Origin: Axinella damicornis | Lineage: Eukaryota; Porifera; Demospongiae; Axinellida; Axinellidae | Direction of reading: 5' to 3' | Length of the DNA stretch: 64,000 nt | NCBI GenBank assembly: GCA_963931865.1 | Contig: OZ007507.1 | Location: 11,694,932-11,758,931 of the forward strand | Part shown: piece after piece, positions 34,711 through 45,700 of the stretch | Layout of the letters: each line of letters begins with the position of its first letter | Numbering within the stretch: the first letter of the stretch is position 1 | Notes under the pieces: model-generated | Told to the model about the DNA's origin: nothing | Seen by the model: the letters and a program-made list of their open reading frames with translations, nothing else | The model's database searches: none | Made by a program: the position numbers and the translations under genes

Positions 34711-35047
34711 AATGGCTATTACATTAATTTTACAATTTTTATGTAGAACGATATATAACATTATTATACCACATGTATATCTGAGTGTTATATTGTGACA
34801 CTGTCCATCTTCCTGTATGTTCTTTCTGTGACCTGGTTGCCAGGCCAACAAGTGTGTTAGCTATAGCTGTGTGTATTGTGTACATGTTGAATAATCTATT
34901 CAACAGAAAACTGAAAGTGTGGAATCAGAGCTGTGAGAACCTCTACATGCATGATGGAGCAGAGGAGGTGAACCACGTAACCAGATTATAGAGAGTCTGG
35001 TCCGAGACTATAAATATCTATCACATGCAGATTGAACTATTTTGCCA

Positions 35048-35106
35048 GGCAGTCATTTGTGGGCGGGGCTCGTAAACACTTCCTCGATCTGTACACTATG
35101 TGAAAC
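35048..35106 (+). promoter_or_regulatory. Conserved proximal promoter block of receptor 6
   Basis: GCAGTCATTTGTGGGCGGGG, then CTCGTAAACACTTCCT, then GTGAAAC just before the ATG. It is shared almost base for base with the segment upstream of receptor 5. Confidence 0.5.
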
Positions 35107-38100
35107 ATGGCTGATTGCGAAGCTGCTAACGTTACGAATGCCACTGGACCGATTCCCATCGAGACAGTCGGATTCATCCTGACTGTGAAGATCACAATGG
35201 GGATCACATGTCTCCTTTCCATCCTAGGCGCTAGTCTGATCATCCTCACCTACGTCGCGTTTCGTGATCTCAGAACAACTGCCAGACAGCTGCTCGTTAA
35301 CCTGTCTGTTGCCGACATCATTGTTGCTGCCTCGCATTTCGTGGGACTGTTAACCAACTACGATCGTTTTCTTTACAGTAACCTGACAACAGATGCCTGG
35401 TGCTCGGTACAGGCAGCAATCACAATGTACGGGACGATCTCCTCATTTCTCTGGACTATTGCAGTCGCACTCTACATGTTCACTGTCATTGTGTTGAAGA
35501 GACCAGATATAGCGAGGAAAATGGTACCTGTGCACTACCTGGTTTGCTGGGGCATACCGGTTGTGTTTCCTGTCTGGTTTGGAATAGAGGGGCACCTTGG
35601 ATTTGAGAACCCTGCTGATATTGGTATGTTCAACATCAGAGACTTGATTGTAGGGGGGAAAAGGCGGCCAGTCTTTTAGTGAAGGCCGCCATCCATTGTT
35701 GGTTTGTATACTGTAGTGTTGTTTTACGGTACAATGCTTGGTTTAATTAAATGAAAAGGGTTACAATTTACTATCATTAGTAACCATGCACCTTTGTGGG
35801 TGATTGTAGATTTTAGTTTTGGCTAAAACAATACTAGGACTCGATCTGTTGGGGGGGGGGGGGGGGGGGGGGGGGGCAACAGCAAGACTAGTGCATGGAG
35901 CAGACCTTCTAGTACTGCTCTATATTTTGTTGTTGTTAGCCTTGCCACTTACTTGACCAAATACCCGCATTTCCCTTAGTAAGCACAGTTGATGAAAACT
36001 AGTATTGTACTGCAAGTCACATGAGGGTCTGTATCAGTACTACAAGTCACAACAAAACCATATTATGTACTGCATGCACATGCTAAAGTCGTGATAGATT
36101 CGTGTAAGAGACTAGCTGGTTTACACTTTATCAGTGCTTTCGATCAATATTGTGTATGGTACAATGAGGAAAGTACTGTTACTACAGTGTTCTCGCTAGC
36201 CCTAGTTCTCGCTAAAGCGCGGAACCGCGGCGCCCCGATCGAGATGGCTAAAGCAAAGGCATTGGCCCCGCGAGACTACAAAGGCATCGCTCGGAGTCGT
36301 CGAGCTCTGACGGCTTTGTAACACGAAGCAAGCACAAGATCGGCTATCACGCGTCTTGGAAGACGGATTATCAGTGGTACATTCCAGTGTACGACAGTTC
36401 TACTGTCGGTCTGTTGTTCTCCGTTTGCAAGCAACACGGCACAAAGCAGAGAAACAGCGCAGGGACATGGACAGATAAACCGTATACCTTGTTCCCCCCG
36501 CTCTATGTAAAAATCCTGGCGAGAACACTGTACTATCATTGGACACAATAGCCGTGATAGATTCATCGTATGATAACAAGAGCGCATAATGAGGTAGCGA
36601 GCGGAATTATGCGCTCCTGATGATAATCCGATACAACATTTTCAATTGCATGCAACTACTGGTAGCACAGCTAGCTATGCTCACATCAATAACACGTGTG
36701 TGCATGTGAACTCTGAGCAGAGTCAGACATGGATTCAGTACAGGTTCTGCAACTGTATATACCAGTACTGAATGTGTATAGTCACCCCAAATGGTAATAG
36801 CATTAACCTCTTGATTAGTTGCATTCTTGACCTGTTACTAAACTAAACTGCTTCATTCAACACTGCCTTTATTACAGTAAAACCTCTGATATTGGACCTT
36901 CCTAGCCTTGTTCCCAGGCCCCATACGAAAAATCGAAATTTTTGGACGGGTCCCGGGAACGAGGCTACGACCCTCCAAAGATGGGGACACAATATAATAG
37001 AGCTCTCTACAAAGGATGGTTTACAAGGTCTCAAATGATTGTTTCCTTATAGTTTTAGTACACTTTGAACCTCCGAGAAGAGGACAACCTCTCTACAAAA
37101 GACGGAACACCTGAATTTATACTTTACAACAGCAAAATACACGATTCATTACCGCCCCATGCACCGGTATCACTCATACAGGCTGGTGCTACTTTCGGTT
37201 TGACAGTGACTACGATAGTGACTATGAAAACGGTAGCTGTAACTTCACCATCACTGATGCAGACCTTTTGCGCAATACTGTGGCAGAGATGCTGGGATAT
37301 GATCTCTGGATGTACATTGCATTCATTGTGCTACCACTGCTGTATCTATCAATGCACTGCTACCTCCGGTGTAAGGTAATGTGGATAGGATATAGTCGGC
37401 ATTGTTGGGCCAAATCTGGGCCATGTTTGTGAACTAAAGCTAGGTAGGGCATGAGAATCTTTATGTACACACACATGCACATATAACACACATACATACA
37501 TACCATAGGCATAGGAATGGTTTTTCATTAAGGGAAGGGGCCATAATAATTATGGAAATTGGCAAAGCTGTCAATCAGTGTTGTGGCTCACAGATGTTAT
37601 AACTAACCCCCCCCCCCCCCCCCCCCCCCTGAAAAAAAAAAAAATATATATATACAATAATGTTGCCCCCGAATTTAGCTATACACTCACATAGCTACTC
37701 TTTCCCCAGGTGGCCAAGAACAGACATAGTAGCCATTCTGTCCTGAGTGCAGTTGTGAGAGCTGACCTCAAACTCATATTCATTCCCCTCATTTTCCTTC
37801 TACTGAGGGTCTGGAGCTTTGTTGTTGACATCATGGGATTCTGCATGTCTGATGAAACGTGGGAGTACTTCAGAAGCACATGGATCATTGCCGTGCTCAC
37901 ACTTCTGTCTGTGAGTTGGTGCACAGCTGCTGATGTATTATACTCCACGGCTCTACCAAGAGCGCATAAGTAGGTCGCGCGGCACGATCTACTTGTGCAC
38001 TCCTGGCTCTACGTAGCCCTATAGTGTCTCACTTGGTGACAAAATGAACACATCTCTATATAGCTAGACCCGTTGCACTTACAGGCATTAATTTCCTATA

Positions 38101-41100
38101 CTTGTGCCGCCATCTTGGTGTAACTACCATAATACTTTGCCCTCGTATGCATTATCGATCGAAATGTTCCCTGCATCACTGGTAAGCATTAATTTAGCTA
38201 GCTTATTGTCGCATTTTGTTCAATTCAACATAAATTATACTAGAAGCATGGCTGTGTTTGCCGAGATCACCATAATAGAAGCTTTAAAAAATGTGGGCCT
38301 TGTTGGTGTAATATCGGGGCTCACTGAGCAAATCTTGTTGAACAATATACAAGAACCAAAGTACAACATTCAGACAGGTCTTTTATACAAAACTAACAGA
38401 TTAAATATTACACATAAGGTGAGTACAAGGTAACAGGTTAGTGCCTACATAACCAAAGAGGTAACACATTAATACATACAATACAATCCTAGTTTACACT
38501 GTTACACCTAGAAGTGTGGAATGAGTTCACGTTACCACATCTCCTCCCCTGTTAAATCAGAGAGTTCAGCTTTCTGAGATGACCATGAATCGATCAGGAG
38601 GGTGACGATCTCGTTGTGGGTAACGACGGCTCACAACTGGTTGGGATGCAGATGCATGCTGAGGAACCTGAGGTTCAGGCGGATTGAGGGTATCAGCATC
38701 AGCTGGGTAGTGATGATTATCCAGAATGGGTGAATCTATTGGGCGGAAATCAGTTGCTGGAAGTTGAGAGGATGACTCCATGCATTTCCTAAGCTGGTCA
38801 ATGTGTCTCTTCCAAAGGTTTCCATTGCCAACATCGACTGTGTAGGTGACTGGACCTAGTTTCTTCAAAATGGTGCCACGAATCCATTTGTTGGAGTGCC
38901 GATAGTCCTTGACCATGACGGGGGTTCCGGGGAACAGACAACGCTGCTTTGAATGGCTATCATGATGTTTCTTTTGCTCTGCTTGTCTGGACTCCACAAT
39001 TCCCTTTGTGTCAGGCTTGAGCAGGTCAAAGCGAGTTCGTAGCTTGCGATTCAGGAACAATTCGCTTGGTGATGTGTCAGTGGTGGCATGGGTTGAAGTT
39101 CGGTAGGTGAGTAGGAACTCCGATAGACGATGTTGAAGAGATCTACCGTCTTGCTCTCCAGCTCTCATTGAGCATTTGAATGTTTGCACGAAGCGCTCTG
39201 CAAGTCCGTTCGAAGATGGGTGGTACGGTGAGCAAAGGATGTGCTTGATGTGATTGCCCTTCATGAACTGTGCAAACTCGGTTGACGTGAATTGCGGACC
39301 ATTATCCGAAACGAGCTGTTCTGGCAGTCCGAAACGAGCGAACATGGATCGTAGAGCTTCAATGGTGGTGTGAGAGGTGGTGGTTGACATTGTGACAACC
39401 TCAGGCCACTTAGAGTGGGCATCGATCACTATGAAAAACATTTTGCCCTGGAAGGGTCCAGCGAAGTCCACATGGATCCGCTTCCATGGAGTGTCTGGCC
39501 AAACCCATGGATGTAGTGGTGCTGTAGGTGGATTGGGCTTGATGGCATGACACGATGGTGCTGCGTCCGTGCGGACGTTCAGAATTGCTTTGTAGGGGTC
39601 TACGGTGCCCCGTTCGTCAGCGAACGATGACTGATTTTGCTGCATTAACAATTTCAGCGGGCTGAGTTGGGCGCTGCGGATGCTGGCGATCTTATTCCAG
39701 TCAAGTCGGAGGTATCGCAGCCAGTTCCGTCCGAACAGACTTGGGCCATCTCCCCCGACAACAACCAGTACCAGTTTCTCTGCTTGACTTCCGTACTGTA
39801 CACGTACGTTCAGCGTCCCGATAACCTTTATAGGTTCTTCTGTGTAAGTCCTGAGGACCAGGTCCGAGGCGTGTAGCTTCAAGTGCGGGAGCAACGCTCG
39901 TCTGGTCTTCTCGGAGATGATCGAAACGGCGGCGCCTGTGTCAACCTCCATCGTGAGGCTTGTGCCATTGACGACTACGTCAACTTCGACTGGGGGGGAC
40001 GATTGCGTGCCCATCTTGTGAAGATGGTAGTCTTCGCCACTACTTTCACCAGTATCAGCGGTTGGGTCGTCATCTTGAACACGGTTAGTGTTTCTGTGTT
40101 TCTTGTTCCGGGTAGGTTTCGGCTGGGTGCGGCGAGTAGGTTGGTTCTTTGATCTGCAGGCCGGCGCGATATGTCCTCGTTTGCCGCAGTGGTGGCATTC
40201 AGCGTCTAATAAATTTGCATTCGGCTGGGTCGTGGGCGGAACGGCCACAGCGGTAGCACGGTCGCCGCTCTTTAGTCCGAGGGGATTGGCTAGAAAAGGA
40301 TCGGATAGCAGGATCTGATGGCTGGAACGATTTTGTGTTCTTGTCAGCTGCTTCCATGCTTCGGGCGATGTCCATCGCTTTTGCGTAGGTGAGCTCAACC
40401 TCTGAGAGTAGTCGGCGCTGGATGTTCTCATGCCGTAGGCCGCACACAAGGCGGTCGCGGAGGACTGGCTCCAGGGTTGCCCCAAAACGACAGTGGGTCG
40501 CCAACCTCCGTAGGGCTGCATCGTAGTCAGTGATGCTCTCTCCCACAGCTTGGTCCCGTTTGTGGAAATGGAATCGCTCTGCTATTACTGCACGTTTCGG
40601 CTCGTGGTGGTTACTAAAATACGGAACGGGACGGAACGGAATGGAACGGTTCCGCCTACTAAAATACGGAACGCACGGAACGGAACATCAGGAACAGCGC
40701 AATGCATTATGCGCTCACGTTCATGCATGGTGAGGAAAAGATTAGGCACTACATTTACAATTTTTAGAGAGCTTCCCAGATCCAGAGAGAGTGATCCATG
40801 AGCCTCCGCTAGTCTAACAAGCTAGCCCTTCGCTTTGAGTCCAGGGCGCGATCGCCAGTATGCGCGCGGAGAAGCCTCCGCAGAGACCCAAGGTTGGCCA
40901 AGTATACCTCTTCTCTTCTCAACAGAATATGACAAGCAAGTCTTACCATGATTTCAAGCGTCCTCTAAGTCTTTGCCTGCGCTGTGAAAATTATGCTAGC
41001 TTGGCTATCGTTCCGTTCCGTGCGTTCCGTATTTTAGTAGGCGGAACCGTTCCATTCCGTTCCGTTCCGTTCCGGATTTTAGTAACCACCCGGCTCGTAG

Positions 41101-42225
41101 TGACGGCGCAGAACGACTGAAATCTCTGACAGAGATTTGGTCTTTGGCGGATCCGGCGCGAGTAGATCGCTTAGGAGGGCGTACGTCGCAGATCCGATAG
41201 CGCTGAGGAGAATGGGTACTTGCTTGTCTTCATCCACGGAGTTGGCGGTAAAGTAGAGTTCAACACGTTCAAGGTAGGCCTTGATTGCATCCGACTCGGG
41301 CTGAAATTCCTTAAGAGTGCCGAACTGCGTCGCCATGTCGTGGGAACGAATCGAAATCCTCGTCGCCAAATGTAATATCGGGGCTCACTGAGCAAATCTT
41401 GTTGAACAATATACAAGAACCAAAGTACAACATTCAGACAGGTCTTTTATACAAAACTAACAGATTAAATATTACACATAAGGTGAGTACAAGGTAACAG
41501 GTTAGTGCCTACATAACCAAAGAGGTAACACATTAATACATACAATACAATCCTAGTTTACACTGTTACACCTAGAAGTGTGGAATGAGTTCACGTTACC
41601 ACAGTTGGTATACTTTCCGTGGTCTCGAAATGATGACATAGATCCATATATATAGGGATGACTGATCACCCTCTCACAATTGGCACTGCTACTATAATAT
41701 TATACTGAGACACATTATCCTCGTTCCCATGCAGGCTCTCGTTCTCTTCTCCCTTCTGAGAACGAGAGCCTTGGAACGAAGCAAGGGTCCTGGCACACAT
41801 GCTGATACACTATATTGGTTGTTCCCATAGCAACATAGTGTATGAGAAGTAAACTTTTATGTCAGATTTCATCTCTGCAGGGAATTGGTGTCAATGGACA
41901 GGGGTTAGCTAATGCCATTCTCTTCTGCATTTTCACCAAGCAAGTCCGGCACAAGATCCTAAAAGCTCTGAAGTCACTCTGTTACCACTGCTACAGCCAC
42001 TCACCCCAATGGCAGCTCATGTCTCCTACAGCAGACCATGATGAGAAACACGAGGAAACCACTGTCTGTGAGCCGACTGACCGCGGTGGTTTGACCTCAA
42101 CACTAGAGCACAGTTACGACACAAGTCCCCGTCAGCTGGATGTACCAGAAGGGGAGCAAGCGCTGCTCAGAGATAGTGCCCACTTCACAGAAACATATGG
42201 TTCCAGCATTCCAAAGATCGTTTGA
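35107..42225 (+). CDS. GPR157-like 7TM receptor 6 (four-exon class, LTR element in the last intron)
   Basis: Four exons: 35107-35623, 37182-37375, 37710-37910 and 41881-42225 (1257 nt, 418 aa). TM1-TM4, TM5, TM6 and TM7 exons and the acidic tail are close copies of receptor 5. The differences concentrate in the extracellular N-terminus (NVTNAT) and loop 2 (GWCYFRFDSDYDSDYENGSC). Intron 3 is 4.0 kb because a 3.3 kb LTR retrotransposon sits at 38307-41603. Splice sites on both sides remain intact, so the gene is probably still functional. An AATAAA signal lies at 42437, about 210 bp after the stop. It converges with receptor 7. Confidence 0.92.
36185..36530. mobile_element. TIR element, CAGTGTTCTCGC ends (346 bp)
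   Basis: CAGTGTTCTCGCTAG faces CTGGCGAGAACACTG. TACTA lies outside both ends. The interior is GC-rich with an NRF-free CpG patch (36215-36310). It lies in intron 1 of receptor 6. No transposase. Confidence 0.7.
36903..36967. mobile_element. Foldback MITE, TAGCCTCGTTCCCAGG family (65 bp)
   Basis: TAGCCTTGTTCCCAGGCCC faces GGGTCCCGGGAACGAGGCTA, in intron 1 of receptor 6. Confidence 0.75.
38307..38539 (-). repeat. LTR (3' LTR in element orientation)
   Basis: 233 bp with TG...CA ends on the plus strand, reading the same as 41371-41603 throughout. Confidence 0.93.
38566..40546 (-). pseudogene. Retrotransposon gag C-terminus, protease and integrase core (RT deleted, frame break between zinc knuckles)
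   Basis: From 40546 the gag frame continues through a first CCHC-like knuckle (CYRCGRSAHDPAEC) and stops. From about 40215 a second frame carries the next knuckle (CHHCGKRGHIAPAC), an aspartic protease site (VDTGAAVSII) and then, without any polymerase, an integrase core. That core has its three acidic residues in HVDFAG, VSDNGPQF and GLAERF. It ends with a chromodomain-like or GPY-type C-terminal region (GTPVMVKDY, LGPVTYTVDV). The join between protease and integrase is open, so the deletion is in frame. The frame change between the two knuckles is +1. It may be a mutation or a frameshift site. The product cannot supply its own reverse transcriptase. Confidence 0.85.
40606..41090. mobile_element. 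hAT-like MITE inserted in the retrotransposon gag (485 bp)
   Basis: Long inverted repeats start GGTGGTTACTAAAAT and end ATTTTAGTAACCACC, followed inward by GGAACGGAACGG-type arrays. CGGCTCGT flanks both sides (40598-40605 and 41091-41098), an 8-bp target duplication. Removing it and one duplication restores a continuous gag frame, so it arrived after the gag was intact. Confidence 0.88.
41091..41336 (-). pseudogene. Retrotransposon gag N-terminus, cut by a MITE
   Basis: The reading frame starts at ATG 41336 (MATQFGTLKEF) and continues through DAIKAYLERVELYF and VVLRRHYEP, typical of retroviral-type gag, until the MITE at 41090. A primer-binding site would lie at about 41356-41370, next to the right LTR. 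Confidence 0.8.
41371..41603 (-). repeat. LTR (5' LTR in element orientation)
   Basis: Partner of 38307-38539. The two read the same at every position I compared, which implies recent insertion or conversion. Confidence 0.93.
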
Positions 42226-42750
42226 CAATTCTTTTATTTATGTAGAACAACAAGCAACACAATCAAAGGCTGATTATATCACAACTGTCCTCCAGTATTC
42301 ATGCACTGTGCTCCCACGCTCTCCAATGAGTTGAGTATAGCTAAGTGCTGAGAGTACACAGAGTGTAGTATATTTTCAGAGTGCTATACGTGGTTGCCAG
42401 GCCAAAAAGTGATATAATTATGTGTCATGTGTCAGTAATAAATATCATTAGCCAAATGAATATCTATTCAACAGAAAGAATGTTCAATCACAGCTATGAT
42501 TCTATTGGCTATGCACAAAGACAGCTGCAATTCAATGAGAACCTCTAAAATATGGAGTCTGTTTTCCTGTGATGACGGAGCAGAGACCTGAACACACACA
42601 CAGACACAGACATTGCACAAGCACAGCACAACGCAGGCCTGAACACACAACACTCAACAATGAACATGTAACATGATATCATACAAACATAACAAAGACG
42701 GAGATAGTATTGTAGTATGTACAAGCCATGTATACCAGTGAGTGATAATG
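42226..42750. other. Convergent 3' region of receptors 6 and 7
   Basis: 3' UTR sequence with AATAAA at 42437-42442 and an ACAC-rich patch at 42580-42665. Nothing coding. Confidence 0.6.
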
Positions 42751-45700
42751 CTAGTTCACAGAGCCATTGGGCAAGGACCGAGCGGTGGCATTGTATGTAC
42801 ATGTGTAAGGGTGTCTCCAAGCTCCACTGGCTGAGTGATATAGTAGCGGTTCTTCAGAAGTGTCTGCATTGATCAGGAGACCTGGGATGTTGTCACTGCT
42901 GTCCTCTCGATAATTTGTGCTCTCTTCAAAAGGAGTTGCATGGGATGAGGTCGACTGCAAGCAAACGCAAGGACGCTTCCTCTTGTAGCGACACTTCAAA
43001 ACACTCAGCAGCTTCTGACGAACCACTTTAGTAAAGGCACAGAAGAGGATGGCATTTGCAAAACCTTGTGCAGAGGTCCCAATGCCCTGTGAGCAGAAAG
43101 AGTGGCGTCATAAGATGTGTACAGTGGAACCTGCATGCCTATAGAGGTCACAGTTTAAGTTGCAGGCACATCTCTATTACTGCTGGTGTCAGTTTCATTA
43201 ACCCTGTACAAACCGACCTGCTTACAGCAGCCACAGTCTACGGTGCACTAACTGCTGGTATGAGTTCCTGTACAAACCGACCTGCTTACAGTAGCCACCA
43301 GTCTATAGTGTACTGGTCTTGTGGGTGACCACTAACTGCTGGTATGAGTTTCATTAACCCTGTACAAACCGACCTGCTTACAGTAGCCACCAGTCTACGG
43401 TGTACTGGTCTCGTGGGTGACCACTAACTGCTGGTATGAGTTCCGTACAAACCGACCTGCTTACAGTAGCCACCAGTCTATGGTGTACTGGTCTCGTGGG
43501 TGACCACTACAGAGAGGTTCACCGAACAAGCTCTCATGCATAGACTGAAGACTAAGCTCTCATCTCTTCACTGGCTCCACTCAACTACTAAGCTCCACAG
43601 TGGTTAGGTATAGGGGTACCCTACCTTTGCTCAGATTACTAGAGATTACTACAGATTACTAGGGATTACTACAGATTACTACAGATTACTAGATAACCAG
43701 AGACTTCTACAACATTCAACTATTATTGTAGCTGAAGAAGCTACCGTCTTCCCTCGCTATATCCAACATGGCTTCCTCTGCTCTGTAGTGCCAGTGGCCA
43801 ACAGTTCAAGTGGCAGTGAACCTGTTTACTTGTACCACGACGTGTAAGTAGACACTTATAATTTGCAGTCTGCAAAACAGCAAGCTAGAATCCTCAAAAT
43901 ATGTCACCAGCTAAGTTTCCCACTACATGGTAACAAGATGGCCCCTGCAGCTGTGCAATTACTTACCGCAAGTAGAACAAGAGCTGCATTGAACAGCGTT
44001 GACCTGAAGCTCTCTCTTGTTTTGTAGGGCAGGTACAGCAACGGAAAACTCAGAGATATGTCCCACACTCTCAGAATGAGGAAGATCAGCGGGATAAACA
44101 CAAGCTTCAGGTCGGCAGTCTTAGCCTTGGATTGTAAACTCGTCGAGATGTGCTGCTTTGCTTTTGACAACTGTACCGAGAGATGCGCATGTGTGTGTGT
44201 GTGTGTGTGTGTAGGTGTGTGTAGGTGTGTGTGTGTGCATGTGTGTGTGTGTGTGTGTGTGCATGCGTGTGTGTGTGCATGAGTGTACAAGTGTGGGTGT
44301 ATATGCATGTGTGGTACATATTTGTGTGTGTGTATGAGCATGTGTGTTATGCAAAGTTTGGTAACTTGGCTCAGAGTTTTAATCTGGTTTCACTAAACCA
44401 TTTTTTAACAGATGAAAGCAACCAGCTCTGTAGATCTGAAGGTGACATGTCAACAAGCAAGGCCTTGATGGTGAGAATAGGTTTACTCACACACACCACC
44501 ATACACCAGGATGACAAAGATTTGTTTACACAGAGGAGACAGTTTCCCTAGGCAACGTACACCACACATACACCCTGATGACAACCCATGTTTACACAGA
44601 GGCCACAGTTTCCCTTGGCAACAAAACTCAGGTGCTCAGCACTCAACAGGCACTCCTCCTTCCCAGGCTCCAGTTCAGCTCCAGTTCAGCTTTCGTTGCA
44701 TACTGCAAGCAACAAAAAGCTGAGTGGGAACCTATTGCCATACTGCAAGCAACGAAATCCTGGGTTGGGGTATGGGAACGAGGCTACTCAGGTTTAAAAC
44801 AGTGCAGCACTGTACCTTGATTCTCACGTAGCAACGGATCGACAGATAGAGGATCGGTAGGGTAAGGTAGTCTAGGTAGAGCCACACCTGGTACCCCAGC
44901 ACCTGCGGCAAGAGGGTCCGATTCTGTGAAGTGTGGTTGTCGTGTACCCAGCGAACGTAGCACCATCCTGTACACATGGACAGAGACAGACATCAATGGA
45001 AAATACATTGCATTCTGCATGTGTTCCGCATAGCGTCTGATGGCACTTTGCTGTTAAGTAGTGGAATGCAGGACATTGTGGGGAAAGCCTGAGGAAGACA
45101 TACACAGTCTTTGCAAGCAGACCTACACAATGCTGGGACTACAGGCATATCAAAGTACCCACATATGCACAACACAGGAACAGAGAACACACTGATCCAG
45201 CACACCAGATAGCCATATATGGACAGCTGGAAGCACCCTTGTACACAAGTATAGCTACCACAGTACAAGCAGCTTATGTGTTGTTCCCATTTCTGTTACT
45301 GTCATGATACTCCCTCTGGCAGAGCTGGGGGGGGGGGCAAGCAAGTAGCTGGTCCTGTTTCTGTTGATACTCCCTCTGGCAAAGGTTGTGAGGGGGGGGG
45401 GGGGGGGGGGGAGGAGTATAGCTACCACAGTACAAGCAGCTTCTGTGCATCGTGGCAACATCAGAAATGGGAGCATAAGCCCCCCCCCCTTCCAAACCAG
45501 AGGGAGCCAGAGGGAGTATCAACAAAAACAGGAGCAGCTACTTCCCCCCCCCCCTCTCCCTAAGCTCTGCTGAGCATCAACGAAACCTTGGGCCTCTCGT
45601 TGTCATTGTTGCTGTGCGGAATACGCAGACATAGACAGCAGATGAAAGCACTATCACCATCTCTATTAGCCCCCATCGTCATAAACATTGAGTTGGGTCC

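Larger units (their letters stand above)
38307..41603 (-). mobile_element. Ty3/Gypsy-type LTR retrotransposon, deletion derivative lacking RT/RNase H
   Basis: Two 233-bp direct repeats (38307-38539 and 41371-41603) start TG, end CA and read identically by eye. GTTGG flanks both sides as a 5-bp target duplication (38302-38306 and 41604-41608). The coding sense is minus. The gag/pol region runs from about 41336 down to 38566. A purine-rich tract (AGGGGAGGAGA on minus) lies next to the LTR at 38540. The total of 3297 bp is short because the reverse transcriptase, RNase H and integrase zinc-binding regions are missing. It sits in intron 3 of receptor 6, antisense to it. Confidence 0.92.

Noticed and set aside
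38104..38433. 109-aa plus-strand frame
   Set aside because: It runs across the LTR boundary and the target site, so it is a chance frame.
42581..42660. Short spaced ACAC repeats as a possible CRISPR-like array
   Set aside because: No regular repeat-spacer structure, and the genome is eukaryotic.
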